From positions 1 to 46,035 of the forward strand of contig NZ_RXOZ01000014.1 in assembly GCF_003991205.1 (NCBI RefSeq): a stretch of DNA of 46,035 nt. Reading direction: 5' to 3'. Position 1 is the stretch's first letter, and each line of letters starts with the position of its first letter. This DNA is from Georgenia sp. SYP-B2076 (GTDB lineage Bacteria; Actinomycetota; Actinomycetes; Actinomycetales; Actinomycetaceae). The position numbers and the translations under genes are program-made. This document shows positions 15,815 through 24,332 of the stretch, piece after piece. Below the pieces are notes generated by a model, which was not told where the DNA came from, did not search any database, and saw only the letters and a list, made by a program, of their open reading frames with translations.

Positions 15815-16009
15815 TCAGCGGCCGGCCGGCGCGGCGCCCCCGGGCATGCACGTGCAGGACTGCCCCGCACGGCGGCGCGGGAGCGAGTGGGCCGGCGGGA
15901 GCGCGTAGACACACGTGAGCGAATAGGCACGTGAGAGCGCGTACGCCTGTGGGAGCGCGTAGGCGCGCGAGAGCGAGTCGGTACGGCTGCGGACCGGCTG
16001 CTCCGTCAT
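15815..16009 (-). CDS. Small 64-residue protein with six-residue repeats, unknown
   Basis: Start ATG 16009 has GGAGAG five bases upstream. The middle consists of five hexads of the form L-(S/P/T)-x-(A/V)-(Y/H)-(A/S), such as LSRAYA, LPQAYA, LSRAYS, LTCVYA and LPPAHS. The tail has a Cys-Thr-Cys motif (GQSCTCMPGGAAPAGR). There is no signal peptide. I do not recognise a family. It is probably co-transcribed with the GST-like gene. It could be a repeat-grown small protein or a peptide precursor; nothing nearby is a clear peptide-modifying enzyme. Confidence 0.5.
   Translation of the reverse strand: MTEQPVRSRTDSLSRAYALPQAYALSRAYSLTCVYALPPAHSLPRRRAGQSCTCMPGGAAPAGR
15881..15988. repeat. Six tandem 18-bp repeats inside the small protein gene
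   Basis: Units start at 15881, 15899, 15917, 15935, 15953 and 15971, each beginning GAGCG. Eighteen bases equal six codons, so the reading frame is kept and the protein repeat follows from the DNA repeat. Confidence 0.75.
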
Positions 16010-16198
16010 GGTCGCTCTCCTGGGTGGGTCCCCGCCGAGGCGGGTGCTGGTGCTGGTACTGGTGCTCGTGCTGGCACCGACGCTAGCCGGGGCGGCGCCG
16101 CCGCGGCGCGCGCGGACGGGGATGACCACCATCTGGACCAGCCACAGGCCAGGGCCCAGGTCGTTGGCAGCACGCACGCGCCCTGACATGATCGGTCC

Positions 16199-17260
16199 AT
16201 GAGTCTGTCCGACGCCGACGTGGACCGCTCCGCCCCGACCACTCCCACGGCCCCGCCCGATCCCGGCCAGGCCCCCGACTCCCCCGACGTGGTCCAGGAC
16301 CTCCTGGGCCCGCCCTGGGTGGCCCGCACGCTCCGGCTCGGCCGCCTCACCGACGGCGGCGAGGAGCCGTCGGCGCCGGACGTCGCCACGCTGGTGCACC
16401 ACGACGACGCCGGCGGCCGCGCCCGGGCCGTGCTGTACCTGCCGGGGTTCACCGACTACTTCTTCCAGGCAGACCACGCGCAGGCGTGGATCGACGCCGG
16501 GTACGACTTCTACGCCCTCGACATGCGCCGCGCGGGGCGTTCCACGAACGGCCACCCCCGCCCCGACGACGTCCGGGACCTGCGCGTGCACGACGAGGAG
16601 ATCTCGGCCGCGCTGGACCTCGTGCGCGCCGCGGGCGCGCGCCAGGTGGTGCTGCTCGGGCACTCCACCGGCGGCCTGCAGGCGGTCCTGTGGGCGGCCG
16701 GCCACCCCCGCACGGTCGACGCCGTCGTCCTGAACTCCCCGTGGCTGGACCTCAACGCCGGCTGGCTCCAACGGGTACCGCTGACCGCGGCCCTCGACCG
16801 GCTGGGCGCGTGGCTGCCGAGCGTGCAGGTCGGGGCCCTCGGGGAGGCGTACGGGCGGCACCTGCACGCGTCCACCGGCGGGGAGTGGGACTTCGACCTC
16901 GGCCTCAAGCCCCACGCCGGCTTCCCGGTGCGGGCGGGGTTCATCCGGGCGGTCCGGCGCGCACAGGCGGAGATCGGCCGGGGCCTGGACGTCGATGTCC
17001 CGGTGCTGCTGTGCTGCTCGACGCGGTCGGGAGACCGCAAGCACCCCGGGCCGGCCCAGCTCTCCACCACCGACGTGGTGCTCGACGTTCAGCAGATGCT
17101 CGCGCGGGCGCCCATGATCGGCCCGGACGTGACGATCATGCAGGTGCCCGGCGGCACCCACGACCTCGCGCTCGCGCCGAGCACCGCGCGGGAGTACTAC
17201 ACGCGCGGCGCCATCGAGTGGGCCGGGTCGCGGCTCGACGAGGAGGTCCGGGCGGGCTGA
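16199..17260 (+). CDS. Alpha/beta hydrolase, monoacylglycerol-lipase-like
   Basis: A 353-residue serine hydrolase. The nucleophile Ser lies in LLGHSTGGLQA, the strand before it is YDFYALDMRRAGRS, and the C-terminal His is in VPGGTHDLAL. LVHHDDAGGRARAVLYLPGFTDYFFQADH carries the oxyanion-hole region. It resembles lysophospholipases or monoacylglycerol lipases and likely acts on an ester in the cytoplasm. The first 35 residues are Pro/Asp-rich and disordered. CATGAT six bases before the ATG may be a -10 box. Confidence 0.83.
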   Translation: MSLSDADVDRSAPTTPTAPPDPGQAPDSPDVVQDLLGPPWVARTLRLGRLTDGGEEPSAPDVATLVHHDDAGGRARAVLYLPGFTDYFFQADHAQAWIDAGYDFYALDMRRAGRSTNGHPRPDDVRDLRVHDEEISAALDLVRAAGARQVVLLGHSTGGLQAVLWAAGHPRTVDAVVLNSPWLDLNAGWLQRVPLTAALDRLGAWLPSVQVGALGEAYGRHLHASTGGEWDFDLGLKPHAGFPVRAGFIRAVRRAQAEIGRGLDVDVPVLLCCSTRSGDRKHPGPAQLSTTDVVLDVQQMLARAPMIGPDVTIMQVPGGTHDLALAPSTAREYYTRGAIEWAGSRLDEEVRAG

Positions 17261-17347
17261 ACGGCCGCGGCGGACGCCGCGCGCGGAAACGAGAGCGGCC
17301 GCGCCCGGGAACCGGCGAGGCCGGCCGAGCCGCACCCCCGAAACCAG

Positions 17348-17389
17348 CGAGGCCCCGCCCGACCGCGTGAGCGGACGAACGGGGCCTCG
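17348..17389. terminator. Hairpin between convergent genes
   Basis: CGAGGCCCCG (17348-17357) pairs with CGGGGCCTCG (17380-17389) around a 22-base loop. It lies between the hydrolase stop and the efflux pump stop and may serve both genes. Confidence 0.5.
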
Positions 17390-17407
17390 GCGCGTCAGGC
17401 GGGAACG

Positions 17408-19198
17408 TCAGACCCTGCCGCGCTGCCGGGCACCGACGGGCCGGGTGGCCGCGCCGTCGGCCTCCGGGGAGCTCGCGTCACGCGCCGGCGTCCCCACGGC
17501 GTCCGGGGAGGGCGCCGAGGCCCTGGGCACGGCGTCCGGCACGATCGCCGTCGCACCCGGGACCCCGCTCGCGTCCACGGCGGCGAGCGACCCGGTGATC
17601 TCCGCGACGGCGTCGCGGCTCTCAGCCGGCACGGCCCACGTGTTGCGCAGCTCGGTGCCCCGCATGAAGAACGCGGCGACGAAGCCGAGGACCGCGATCA
17701 GTGCCGCGACGCCGAAGACGAGGCCGATCCCGTCCCCGTACGCGCCGCGCACGACCTCGGCGACCGCCGGGGGCACCTGCGACAGGTCCAGGGACGACGT
17801 CGACGCGTCCACGCCGGCGGAGCCGGCCCCCAGGTCGCCGAGCCCCTCGTTCGTCAGTCCGGTGACCCGCTGGGCGTAGACGGCCCCGAGCACCTGGATG
17901 CCGATCGCGCCGCCCAGCGTGCGGAAGAACGTCACCGACGAGGTCGCCGCCCCGACGTCGTCCACGGACACGGTGTTCTGCACCGCGAGCACGAGGTTCT
18001 GCATCGAGGCGCCGAGGCCCACGCCGGCCACCAGCAGGTACAGGCTGATCAGGCCGAGGTTGGTGTCGCCGCCGACCGTGGCCATCATCCCCATGCCGAG
18101 CGCCAGCAGCCCGACGCCGCCGACGACGTACGGCTTCCACTTCCCGCTCGCGGTCACCCAGCGGCCGGCGACGGTGGAGGAGACCAGGAGGCCGACCATG
18201 AGGGGCAGGCCGAGCCAGCCCGCCACCGTCGGCGAGTAGCCGCGGCCGATCTGGAAGTACTGGCCGAGGAAGACGTTCGCGCCGAACATCACCGTGCCCA
18301 CCGCGAGGCTGGCGACGATCGCCAGCGCCGTGGTGCGCTCGGTGAGGATGTTCAGCGGGACCACCGGCTCGCTCACCCGCCGTTCGACGAGCACGAACGC
18401 GACGGCGGTCACGACCACCACGGCGAGCATCGCGGCGGTCTGCCAGGAGAGCCACGCGAACTCGTGGTTCGCGAAGGAGACCCAGACGAGCAGCACGGCC
18501 GCGGACACCGAGATGAGGATGGCGCCCAGGTAGTCGACCTTGGCGCCGGGCCGCCCCGCGCCCGGGATATGGAGGTTCTTGACCACCACGGCGATGGCGG
18601 CGAGCATGAACGGCACGGTCGCCCAGAAGCACCAGCGCCAGCCCAGCCACGGCGTGTCGACGATCAGGCCGCCGGCGAGGGGGCCGGAGACGGTGGCCAC
18701 CGCGATGACGGCACCCATGTAGCCGTTGTACCGGCCGCGCTGACGCGGCGGGATGATCGTCGCGATGATGATCTGGGTGAGGACCATGTTGGCCCCCATC
18801 CCGAGCCCCTGGAGCACGCGGACGGCGATGAGCATCCCCGCCGAGGTCGACAGCCCGGCGAGGACCGAGCCGGCGATGAAGACCACCATCGAGGCGATCA
18901 GGAGCTTCTTCTTGTCGAAGAGGTCCGCGAGCTTGCCGGCGATCGGCGTGACCGCCGTGGAGGCCAGGATCATCGAGGTGATGATCCAGGTGTACTGCTG
19001 CTGCGTGCCGCCGACCTCGCCGACGATCACCGGCAGCGCGTTGCCGACGATCGTGCCGGAGAGGTTTCCGACGAACATCGCCATGAGCAGGCCGGTGAGC
19101 ACCTTGAGGATGCTCCGGTGCTCGTGGTGCGCGGCCGCCGCCTGCGCGGCACTCATCCCGGCATAGACCTTCTTGGTCGCCGGGTCCTTCTTGCTCAA
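17408..19198 (-). CDS. DHA2-family MFS drug efflux transporter
   Basis: A 596-residue, probably 14-helix proton-driven exporter. Motifs seen are GKLADLFDKKKLL (motif A), VRVLQGLGMGANMVLTQIIIATIIPPRQRGRYNG, and GPLAGGLIVD (motif C). The last 75 residues are a Pro/Ala-rich tail. The start is TTG 19198, whose TTGA overlaps the TGA stop of the upstream MarR gene, with GGAG upstream, so translation is coupled. The MarR protein most likely controls this pump and is released by its substrate (inference from the standard arrangement). Confidence 0.88.
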   Translation of the reverse strand: MSKKDPATKKVYAGMSAAQAAAAHHEHRSILKVLTGLLMAMFVGNLSGTIVGNALPVIVGEVGGTQQQYTWIITSMILASTAVTPIAGKLADLFDKKKLLIASMVVFIAGSVLAGLSTSAGMLIAVRVLQGLGMGANMVLTQIIIATIIPPRQRGRYNGYMGAVIAVATVSGPLAGGLIVDTPWLGWRWCFWATVPFMLAAIAVVVKNLHIPGAGRPGAKVDYLGAILISVSAAVLLVWVSFANHEFAWLSWQTAAMLAVVVVTAVAFVLVERRVSEPVVPLNILTERTTALAIVASLAVGTVMFGANVFLGQYFQIGRGYSPTVAGWLGLPLMVGLLVSSTVAGRWVTASGKWKPYVVGGVGLLALGMGMMATVGGDTNLGLISLYLLVAGVGLGASMQNLVLAVQNTVSVDDVGAATSSVTFFRTLGGAIGIQVLGAVYAQRVTGLTNEGLGDLGAGSAGVDASTSSLDLSQVPPAVAEVVRGAYGDGIGLVFGVAALIAVLGFVAAFFMRGTELRNTWAVPAESRDAVAEITGSLAAVDASGVPGATAIVPDAVPRASAPSPDAVGTPARDASSPEADGAATRPVGARQRGRV

Positions 19199-19698
19199 AC
19201 GAGCTCCTTCACGAGTTCCATAGCCGGCTCGGCGCCGGTGAATCTTTCGTATGCCTGCTCCGCCGCCCCGACCAGCTCCTCGAGGTCGGCCGCCAGGCGG
19301 TCCATCCGCTCGACGGGCCAGTCCCGCAGGGACTCCGCGACGGCCTGGACGTGCAGGGCCCGCACCTGCTTCACCTTGGCCAGGCCGGCGTCCGTGAGGG
19401 AGACCAGGGCGGCGCGGCCGTCCGCGGGGTCCGGCCGGCGCGCGAGCAGGCCGTCCTTCACGAGGGCGGTGATCTGCCGGCTGGCCACCGACGGGTCCAC
19501 CAGCTGCTGGTCCGCCAGGGCCGCCACGCGGCACTCGGTCGCCCGGTAGAGGCTGAAGAGCACCTGGACCTGCGCCGGCTGGAGGTCGGCGCGGTGCGCG
19601 ACCATCGTCGCGAAGGTCCGCGAGCGCCGGCTCAGGCTGGACATCTGGTCGAGGACGCGCGCCGAGGCGTCGCGGCGGGTTTCGGGTAGTTCGGGCAC
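19195..19698 (-). CDS. MarR-family transcriptional regulator
   Basis: A 167-residue winged-helix protein. The recognition region reads LADQQLVDPSVASRQITALVKDGLL and the wing is RRPDPADGRAALVSLTDAG, the MarR hallmark. It heads an operon with the efflux pump. GTG 19698 is chosen because TACTGT lies seven bases upstream; a possible ATG at 19731 lies inside the likely operator and lacks a ribosome site. The protein probably represses its own operon. Confidence 0.86.
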   Translation of the reverse strand: MPELPETRRDASARVLDQMSSLSRRSRTFATMVAHRADLQPAQVQVLFSLYRATECRVAALADQQLVDPSVASRQITALVKDGLLARRPDPADGRAALVSLTDAGLAKVKQVRALHVQAVAESLRDWPVERMDRLAADLEELVGAAEQAYERFTGAEPAMELVKELV

Positions 19699-19705
19699 CC
19701 AACGC

Positions 19706-19731
19706 ACAGTACGCCTACATGCACCATGCAT
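19706..19731 (-). promoter_or_regulatory. Leaderless promoter and likely MarR operator
   Basis: On the minus strand TACTGT (19706-19711) is the -10 box. Immediately upstream, 19719-19731 is a palindrome with arms ATGCA and TGCAT around a three-base centre, in the spacer between -10 and -35, a usual place for repression. Confidence 0.4.
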
Positions 19732-19820
19732 CTATCTGAACGCGTGTGCGCTTGCTCATAGGCGCCGGGGCGACGCCGGTCGAGGGACCTTGGTCCCGGC
19801 CCGCGCGCCCGGGCGCGAGG

Positions 19821-20339
19821 TCAGCCGCGCACGTCGTGGAGGTGGTGGAGGACGTCGTGGACGAAGTACTGCGCCAGCGTCAGGACGGTGAACTCCGCGC
19901 CGTTGCCGCGCAGGCCGCGCCGCTGCCAGCGGTCCCGGGGCACGGCGGCGAAGGCACCGGCCACCGCGGCGCCAGCCGCCGCGAGCTCCTCCCCCACCAC
20001 GGCCGGGTCCTGCTCGCCGTACGCCTGCGCCACGGCCGCGGCGTCCTGGTCCCAGTTGGGGAACGTCGGCTCGTCCTCGTCGAGCATGAGCCGCAGGCGC
20101 TGGTCGAAGATCCGGAAGACGTCGCGCACGTGCGCGGCGTACTCCAGCGGCGACCAGGTGGCGGGGTCGGGCCGCACGGCCACATCGGGCCGGCGCAGCA
20201 CCGCCTCCCAGCGCCCGACGGCGTCCCGCACCAGGGCGGGCACGGTGCTCGGGTCCTCGGCGCCCGCCTCGACGCCGCACTCGTCGCAGCGGCGCCGCAG
20301 CACCCAGGTCCAGTCCTTGGTGTCCGGCTCGATCTCCAT
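19821..20339 (-). CDS. DinB-family protein
   Basis: A 172-residue four-helix-bundle protein. Helix motifs SPLEYAAHVRDVFRIFDQRL and FVHDVLHHLHDV carry the His residues that bind the metal in DinB/thiol-transferase proteins. Some actinobacterial members use mycothiol or bacillithiol as cofactor; the specific reaction here is unknown. An N-terminal CDECG motif may add a metal or redox site. Start ATG 20339 gives the family length. Confidence 0.82.
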   Translation of the reverse strand: MEIEPDTKDWTWVLRRRCDECGVEAGAEDPSTVPALVRDAVGRWEAVLRRPDVAVRPDPATWSPLEYAAHVRDVFRIFDQRLRLMLDEDEPTFPNWDQDAAAVAQAYGEQDPAVVGEELAAAGAAVAGAFAAVPRDRWQRRGLRGNGAEFTVLTLAQYFVHDVLHHLHDVRG

Positions 20340-20402
20340 GGCGCTGCCCTTCGTCCGTGCGCGGCCCGTCCGCCCGGGACGCACTGTACGGCGGGACACC
20401 GC

Positions 20403-20448
20403 GGCGGCGGTGGAGGGGGCGAGGCGGGCTCCCTCCACCACCGCCGCC
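20403..20448 (-). terminator. Terminator after the dicarboxylate transporter gene
   Basis: GGCGGC plus GGTGGAGGG (20403-20417) pairs with CCCTCCACC and GCCGCC (20431-20448), with a three-base bulge on one side. It begins 14 bases downstream of the transporter stop on the minus strand. Confidence 0.55.
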
Positions 20449-20461
20449 GGGCGGGCGAACG

Positions 20462-21778
20462 TCAGATCACGACGGACCCGAAGAGGAAGCCGAACCCCAC
20501 CGCCAGGACGATGTTGACCATCCCGGGGACCAGGAAGGAGTGGTTGAAGACGTACTTCCCGATCCGGGTGGTCCCCGTGTCGTCCATCTGCACCGCCGCG
20601 AGCAGCGTGGGGTAGGTCGGCAGCACGAACAGGGCGGAGACCGCGGGGAAGGCGGCCACCGCCGCCACCGGGGCGACGCCGAGGGCGAGCGCGGTGGGCA
20701 TGAGCGCCTTCGTCGTCGCCGCCTGCGAGTACAGCAGCATCGCCGCGAAGAACAGCACGACGGCGAGCAGCCAGGGCTGGCTGGTCAGCACGCCCTCGGC
20801 CGCGGTCATGATCTCCTCCTCGTGCGCGGCGACGAAGGTCGCGCCGAGCCAGGCCACGCCGAGGACGCAGATGGCCGCGCTCATGCCCGACTTGAAGGTC
20901 GGCGCCGAGAGGATCTCCGCCGTCGGCACCTTGCACGCCAGGACGATGACCGCGGCGATCGCGAGCATGAACGTGATGATCGCCTGGTCGCGCGCCATCA
21001 CCGGCTCCGCGATGAGGCCCACCTGCTCGCTGATCGCGGTGGCGTAGCCCATGACCGCGACCAGGCCGATGAGGAAGATGACCACCGAGAGCTTGGCGCG
21101 CGGCGGGATCTGCCGCTCGAGGCGCCCGGTGGTGCTGACCTTGCCGTCGGCCCAGCGCCGGAGGTACTCGGGGTGGGTGTGCAGGGCGCCCGTGCCGCGG
21201 ACCTTGTCCACGAGCATCATGATGGCGGCGGTGCCCATGCAGGCCAGGAAGGTCGAGGGGATGGCGACGGCGAGCAGCTGGAGGTAGTCCACGCCCGCCT
21301 TTTCCTCGAGGAGGGAGGAGAAGAAGACGACCGCGGCCGAGATGGGCGAGGCGGTGATGGCCATCTGCGAGGCGACGACCGCGATGGACAGCGGCCGGGA
21401 GGGCCGGATGTCGTTCTCCTTCGCCACCTCGGTGATCACCGGCATGGTGGAGAAGGCGGTGTGCCCGGTGCCGGCCATGAGGGTCATCAAGTAGGTGATC
21501 ATCGGCGCCAGGAACGTCAGGAACCGGGGGTTCTTGCGCAGCACGCGATCGGCGAGGTCGACCAGGTACTCCATGCCGCCGGCCACCTGCATCGCCGCGA
21601 TGGCGGTGATGACGCTCATGATGATGGAGATGACGTCGAGCGGCATGGCGCCCGGGGTCACCCCGAGCAGGGCCAGGACCAGGACGCCGAGGCCGCCGGC
21701 GAAGCCGATGGCGATGCCGCCCAGGCGCGCGCCGAGGAAGATCGCGGCGAGGACGACGGCGAGCTCGACGACGATCAT
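20462..21778 (-). CDS. Anaerobic C4-dicarboxylate transporter (DcuA/DcuB type)
   Basis: A 438-residue multi-pass transporter for aspartate, fumarate, malate and succinate, usually run as a fumarate/succinate or aspartate/succinate antiporter in low oxygen. Family segments include [35 protein letters not shown] and [15 protein letters not shown]. Its ATG overlaps the aspartase stop (ATGA), so the two are co-translated. Aspartase makes fumarate from imported aspartate, and the carrier swaps it or its product outward. Confidence 0.9.
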   Translation of the reverse strand: MIVVELAVVLAAIFLGARLGGIAIGFAGGLGVLVLALLGVTPGAMPLDVISIIMSVITAIAAMQVAGGMEYLVDLADRVLRKNPRFLTFLAPMITYLMTLMAGTGHTAFSTMPVITEVAKENDIRPSRPLSIAVVASQMAITASPISAAVVFFSSLLEEKAGVDYLQLLAVAIPSTFLACMGTAAIMMLVDKVRGTGALHTHPEYLRRWADGKVSTTGRLERQIPPRAKLSVVIFLIGLVAVMGYATAISEQVGLIAEPVMARDQAIITFMLAIAAVIVLACKVPTAEILSAPTFKSGMSAAICVLGVAWLGATFVAAHEEEIMTAAEGVLTSQPWLLAVVLFFAAMLLYSQAATTKALMPTALALGVAPVAAVAAFPAVSALFVLPTYPTLLAAVQMDDTGTTRIGKYVFNHSFLVPGMVNIVLAVGFGFLFGSVVI

Positions 21779-23265
21779 CGGGTCACCCCCGCCTCGGTCG
21801 CGCCGTAGCGGCGGCCGTTGTACTGCGGGCGCAGGAGGTTCTCGGTCGACAGGACGACGTCGAGCGTGGCCTCGTCGACGAGGCCCATCTCGAGGACGAC
21901 CTCGCGGACGGTGCGGCCGCTGCGCGCGCACTCCTTGCCGACGAGGTCGCCGCCCTGGTGGCCGATGATCTCGTTGAGGAAGGTGATGATGCCGATGGAG
22001 TTCAGCACGTAGCCCTTGCAGGTCTCGGGGTTGGCGGTGATGCCGTCGACGCACCGCACGCGCAGGCTCTCGGCGGCGTTGCGCAGCAGGCTGACGGACT
22101 CGAAGATCGCCTGGGCGATGACCGGCTCCATGACGTTGAGCTGGAGCTGCCCGGCCTCTGCGGCCATGGTCACCGTGACGTCGTTGCCGATGACCTTGAA
22201 GCAGACCTGGTTGACGACCTCGGGCAGGACGGGGTTGACCTTGGCGGGCATGATCGAGGACCCGGCCTGCAGCTCGGGCAGGTTGATCTCGCCCAGCCCG
22301 GCGCGCGGGCCCGAGGAGAGCAGGCGCAGGTCGTTGCAGATCTTGCCGAGCTTGACCGCGACGCGCTTGAGCGCGGCGTGCAGGGAGACGTACGCGCCGG
22401 CGTCGGACGTGGCCTCGATGAGGTGCTCCGCGCCGACCACGGGGAGCCCGGTGACCTCGGCCAGCTTGGCCACGGCCACCGCGGAGTACCCGTCCGGGGT
22501 GTTCAGGCCGGTGCCGATCGCCGTCGCCCCGAGGTTGACCTCCAGCAGGAGCGCACCCTGCTTGGCGAGGTGGCCGATCTCCTCGCGGACGTTGACCGCG
22601 AAGGCGGCGAACTCCTGCCCGAGGGCCATCGGCACGGCGTCCTGGAGCTGGGTGCGGCCCATGGTGAGGACGTCCTCGAACTGGGTCGCCTTGGCGTCGA
22701 AGGCCGCGGCGAGGCGGCCGAGCTCGGCCTTCAGGCCCTCGACGACGGCGAAGACCGCGATGCGGAAGCCGGTCGGGTAGGCGTCGTTGGTGGACTGGCA
22801 CTTGTTGACGTGGTCGTTGGGGTTGACGACGTCGTAACGGCCCTTGGGCAGGCCGAGGTGCTCCAGCGCGAGGTTGGCGATCACCTCGTTCGTGTTCATG
22901 TTCACCGAGGTGCCGGCGCCGCCCTGGAAGACGTCGACCGGGAACTGGTCGAGGCAGCGCCCCGCGACGAGGACCTCGTCGCAGGCGGCGACGATCGCGT
23001 CGGCCATGTCGGCGGGCATGGTGCGCAGCTCCTTGTTGGCCAGCGCCGAGGCCTTCTTGACCATGACCATCGCCCGGACGAGCTCCGGGGTGTCGCTGAT
23101 CGTGGCGCGGCTGAGCCGGAAGTTCTCCATGGCTCGCAGGGTGTGGATCCCGTAGTACGCCTGGGCGGGGACCTCGCGGGCGCCGAGAAGGTCCTCCTCG
23201 GTGCGGGTGGCGCCGCCGGCCGCGTCGCTCGCGGCGGCGGCCGTGGTGGCCGGAGTGGTTCTCAC
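21775..23265 (-). CDS. aspA: Aspartate ammonia-lyase (aspartase)
   Basis: A 496-residue fumarase/aspartase-superfamily enzyme that turns aspartate into fumarate and ammonia. The signature [11 protein letters not shown] is present, along with [33 protein letters not shown] and [17 protein letters not shown], which favour aspartase over fumarase. GTG 23265 has AGGAGA six bases upstream. The N-terminal 20 residues are Ala/Thr-rich and precede the usual family start. First gene of an operon with the Dcu carrier. A possible short leader ORF lies 82 bases upstream. Confidence 0.9.
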   Translation of the reverse strand: MRTTPATTAAAASDAAGGATRTEEDLLGAREVPAQAYYGIHTLRAMENFRLSRATISDTPELVRAMVMVKKASALANKELRTMPADMADAIVAACDEVLVAGRCLDQFPVDVFQGGAGTSVNMNTNEVIANLALEHLGLPKGRYDVVNPNDHVNKCQSTNDAYPTGFRIAVFAVVEGLKAELGRLAAAFDAKATQFEDVLTMGRTQLQDAVPMALGQEFAAFAVNVREEIGHLAKQGALLLEVNLGATAIGTGLNTPDGYSAVAVAKLAEVTGLPVVGAEHLIEATSDAGAYVSLHAALKRVAVKLGKICNDLRLLSSGPRAGLGEINLPELQAGSSIMPAKVNPVLPEVVNQVCFKVIGNDVTVTMAAEAGQLQLNVMEPVIAQAIFESVSLLRNAAESLRVRCVDGITANPETCKGYVLNSIGIITFLNEIIGHQGGDLVGKECARSGRTVREVVLEMGLVDEATLDVVLSTENLLRPQYNGRRYGATEAGVTR

Positions 23266-23699
23266 GATAATTCTCCTGGAAAGCGGTGGGAGCGGGGCCG
23301 TTGCGGCCCCGGCGGGCGCGAGTGCGGAGCGACGAGTTCGCGGGCACTCACCCGCCCCCTGGCCGGTTCGACGTCGTTGTCGCGGCACGGGACAGCCGGC
23401 TGGGTCCGCGCAGGTGGTGGCGGCACATCGGCGACTCCTGGGAGGTCCACGGCTCCGATGACGGGATCTTGACGCCCCGTCGATATTCAGAAACGTAGGG
23501 CCTGGAAAATCACCGCACGTGGGACGTGCGGCCCAGTTCGCCGTAGTGGGTGGCTCGGGGCGCCCGGTGTGGCCACGCTCGACCCGCCGCGCCCTCATTC
23601 CGGCCGTCGCCAACGACCACTCCGCCGCTCGCGAGCCCGGACAAGCCGGGCCGGCGCACAGCATCCGCCGTGCGCCGGCCCGGGCCGTGCGTCAGGCGC
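23266..23699. other. Intergenic leader and promoter region of the aspartase operon
   Basis: Apart from the candidate leader ORF at 23348-23428, no convincing gene is seen. The stretch near 23478-23515 is locally AT-rich and is the likely promoter area. No clear operator is readable. Confidence 0.4.
23348..23428 (-). CDS. Possible 26-residue leader peptide upstream of aspA
   Basis: An ATG at 23428 has AGGAG six bases upstream and opens a 26-codon frame beginning [14 protein letters not shown] and ending at TGA 23348. The clean ribosome site is the main support. The start is Cys/Arg/His-rich, in the way of actinobacterial leader peptides that respond to amino-acid supply. Absence of a known terminator pair between it and aspA argues for caution. 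Confidence 0.35.
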   Translation of the reverse strand: MCRHHLRGPSRLSRAATTTSNRPGGG

Positions 23700-24020
23700 T
23701 CAGTTGAGCCCGTCCGCCCGGAGGGCATCCGCCAGCACGGGCGCCGGGGCGACGGCGTAAGCGGTGGCCCCGCCGAGGCCGTCGGCCTTGATGAGCTCGG
23801 CGAGCGGTGCCGCCGCCACGGCGGTCGCCGCGTTGGCGCCGAGGCCGTCGGCGATGGTGAGGTCCGGTACGTGAGGGGCCGGCGTCGCGGTGGGCGCGGC
23901 GAACCCCAGACCGTCGGCCCGGATCAGGTCGACGACTCCCGGGACGGCAACGTCAGTGCGCGCGGCGGCGGCGGTGACGGTCGAGGTGGCGGTGGCGGTG
24001 GCGGTGGCGGTGGCGGTCAT
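23700..24020 (-). CDS. Small 106-residue protein with four ADGLG repeats, unknown
   Basis: AAGGAG lies four bases before ATG 24020, so translation is well supported. After a Thr/Ala run (from a GGTGGC-type DNA repeat) come four units about 22 residues apart: VVDLIRADGLG, VPDLTIADGLG, LAELIKADGLG and LADALRADGLN. Linkers are Ala/Pro/Thr-rich. There is no Cys, signal peptide or membrane helix. I do not recognise the family. Repeats with an Asp-Gly pair could be short amphipathic binding elements or repeated peptide cores. No modifying enzyme is adjacent. Confidence 0.55.
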   Translation of the reverse strand: MTATATATATATSTVTAAAARTDVAVPGVVDLIRADGLGFAAPTATPAPHVPDLTIADGLGANAATAVAAAPLAELIKADGLGGATAYAVAPAPVLADALRADGLN

Positions 24021-24332
24021 GGTGCTCCTTGCAGTGGCCCGGGGGCGCTGCCGGCGGCCGAGGAGTGTCCGCGCGGCACCCGGATGGTCAGGTGGGGCGG
24101 TGCGTCGTCACACCGGGGATGCGGTGCCGGGCGGGACCGGGGCCGGTGGGCCGCAGGTGTCCCTGATCGGAGGAACCGCTACACATGACGGTAATCGCGC
24201 GCGAGCGGTGAGACGAAGCTTGAGCGGTGTGAGATCGCCCTCCCGCAGTGGCGTGCCTGGCGAGCGTGACCGGTCCCGGGCCGTGACCTAGGGCCGCGGT
24301 CCCGGCCCCGTCGGGGCGCCTACAGTGAGGTC
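24021..24332. other. Divergent intergenic region
   Basis: No gene, hairpin or clear operator is seen except the leaderless promoter of moeB at its right end. An eight-codon ORF near 24185 has a distant GGAGG and is not supported. Confidence 0.4.
24321..24326 (+). promoter_or_regulatory. -10 box of the leaderless moeB promoter
   Basis: TACAGT ends six bases before ATG 24333. Confidence 0.45.

Noticed and set aside
15901-15990. Possible CRISPR array from 18-bp periodic repeats
   Set aside because: The units are contiguous with no spacers and encode a frame-keeping protein repeat.
16008-16202. A plus-strand ORF starting with a Val-Leu run resembling a signal peptide
   Set aside because: It comes from a GCTGGT-type simple repeat in the upstream region of the opposite-strand small gene, has no ribosome site, and runs into the hydrolase start.
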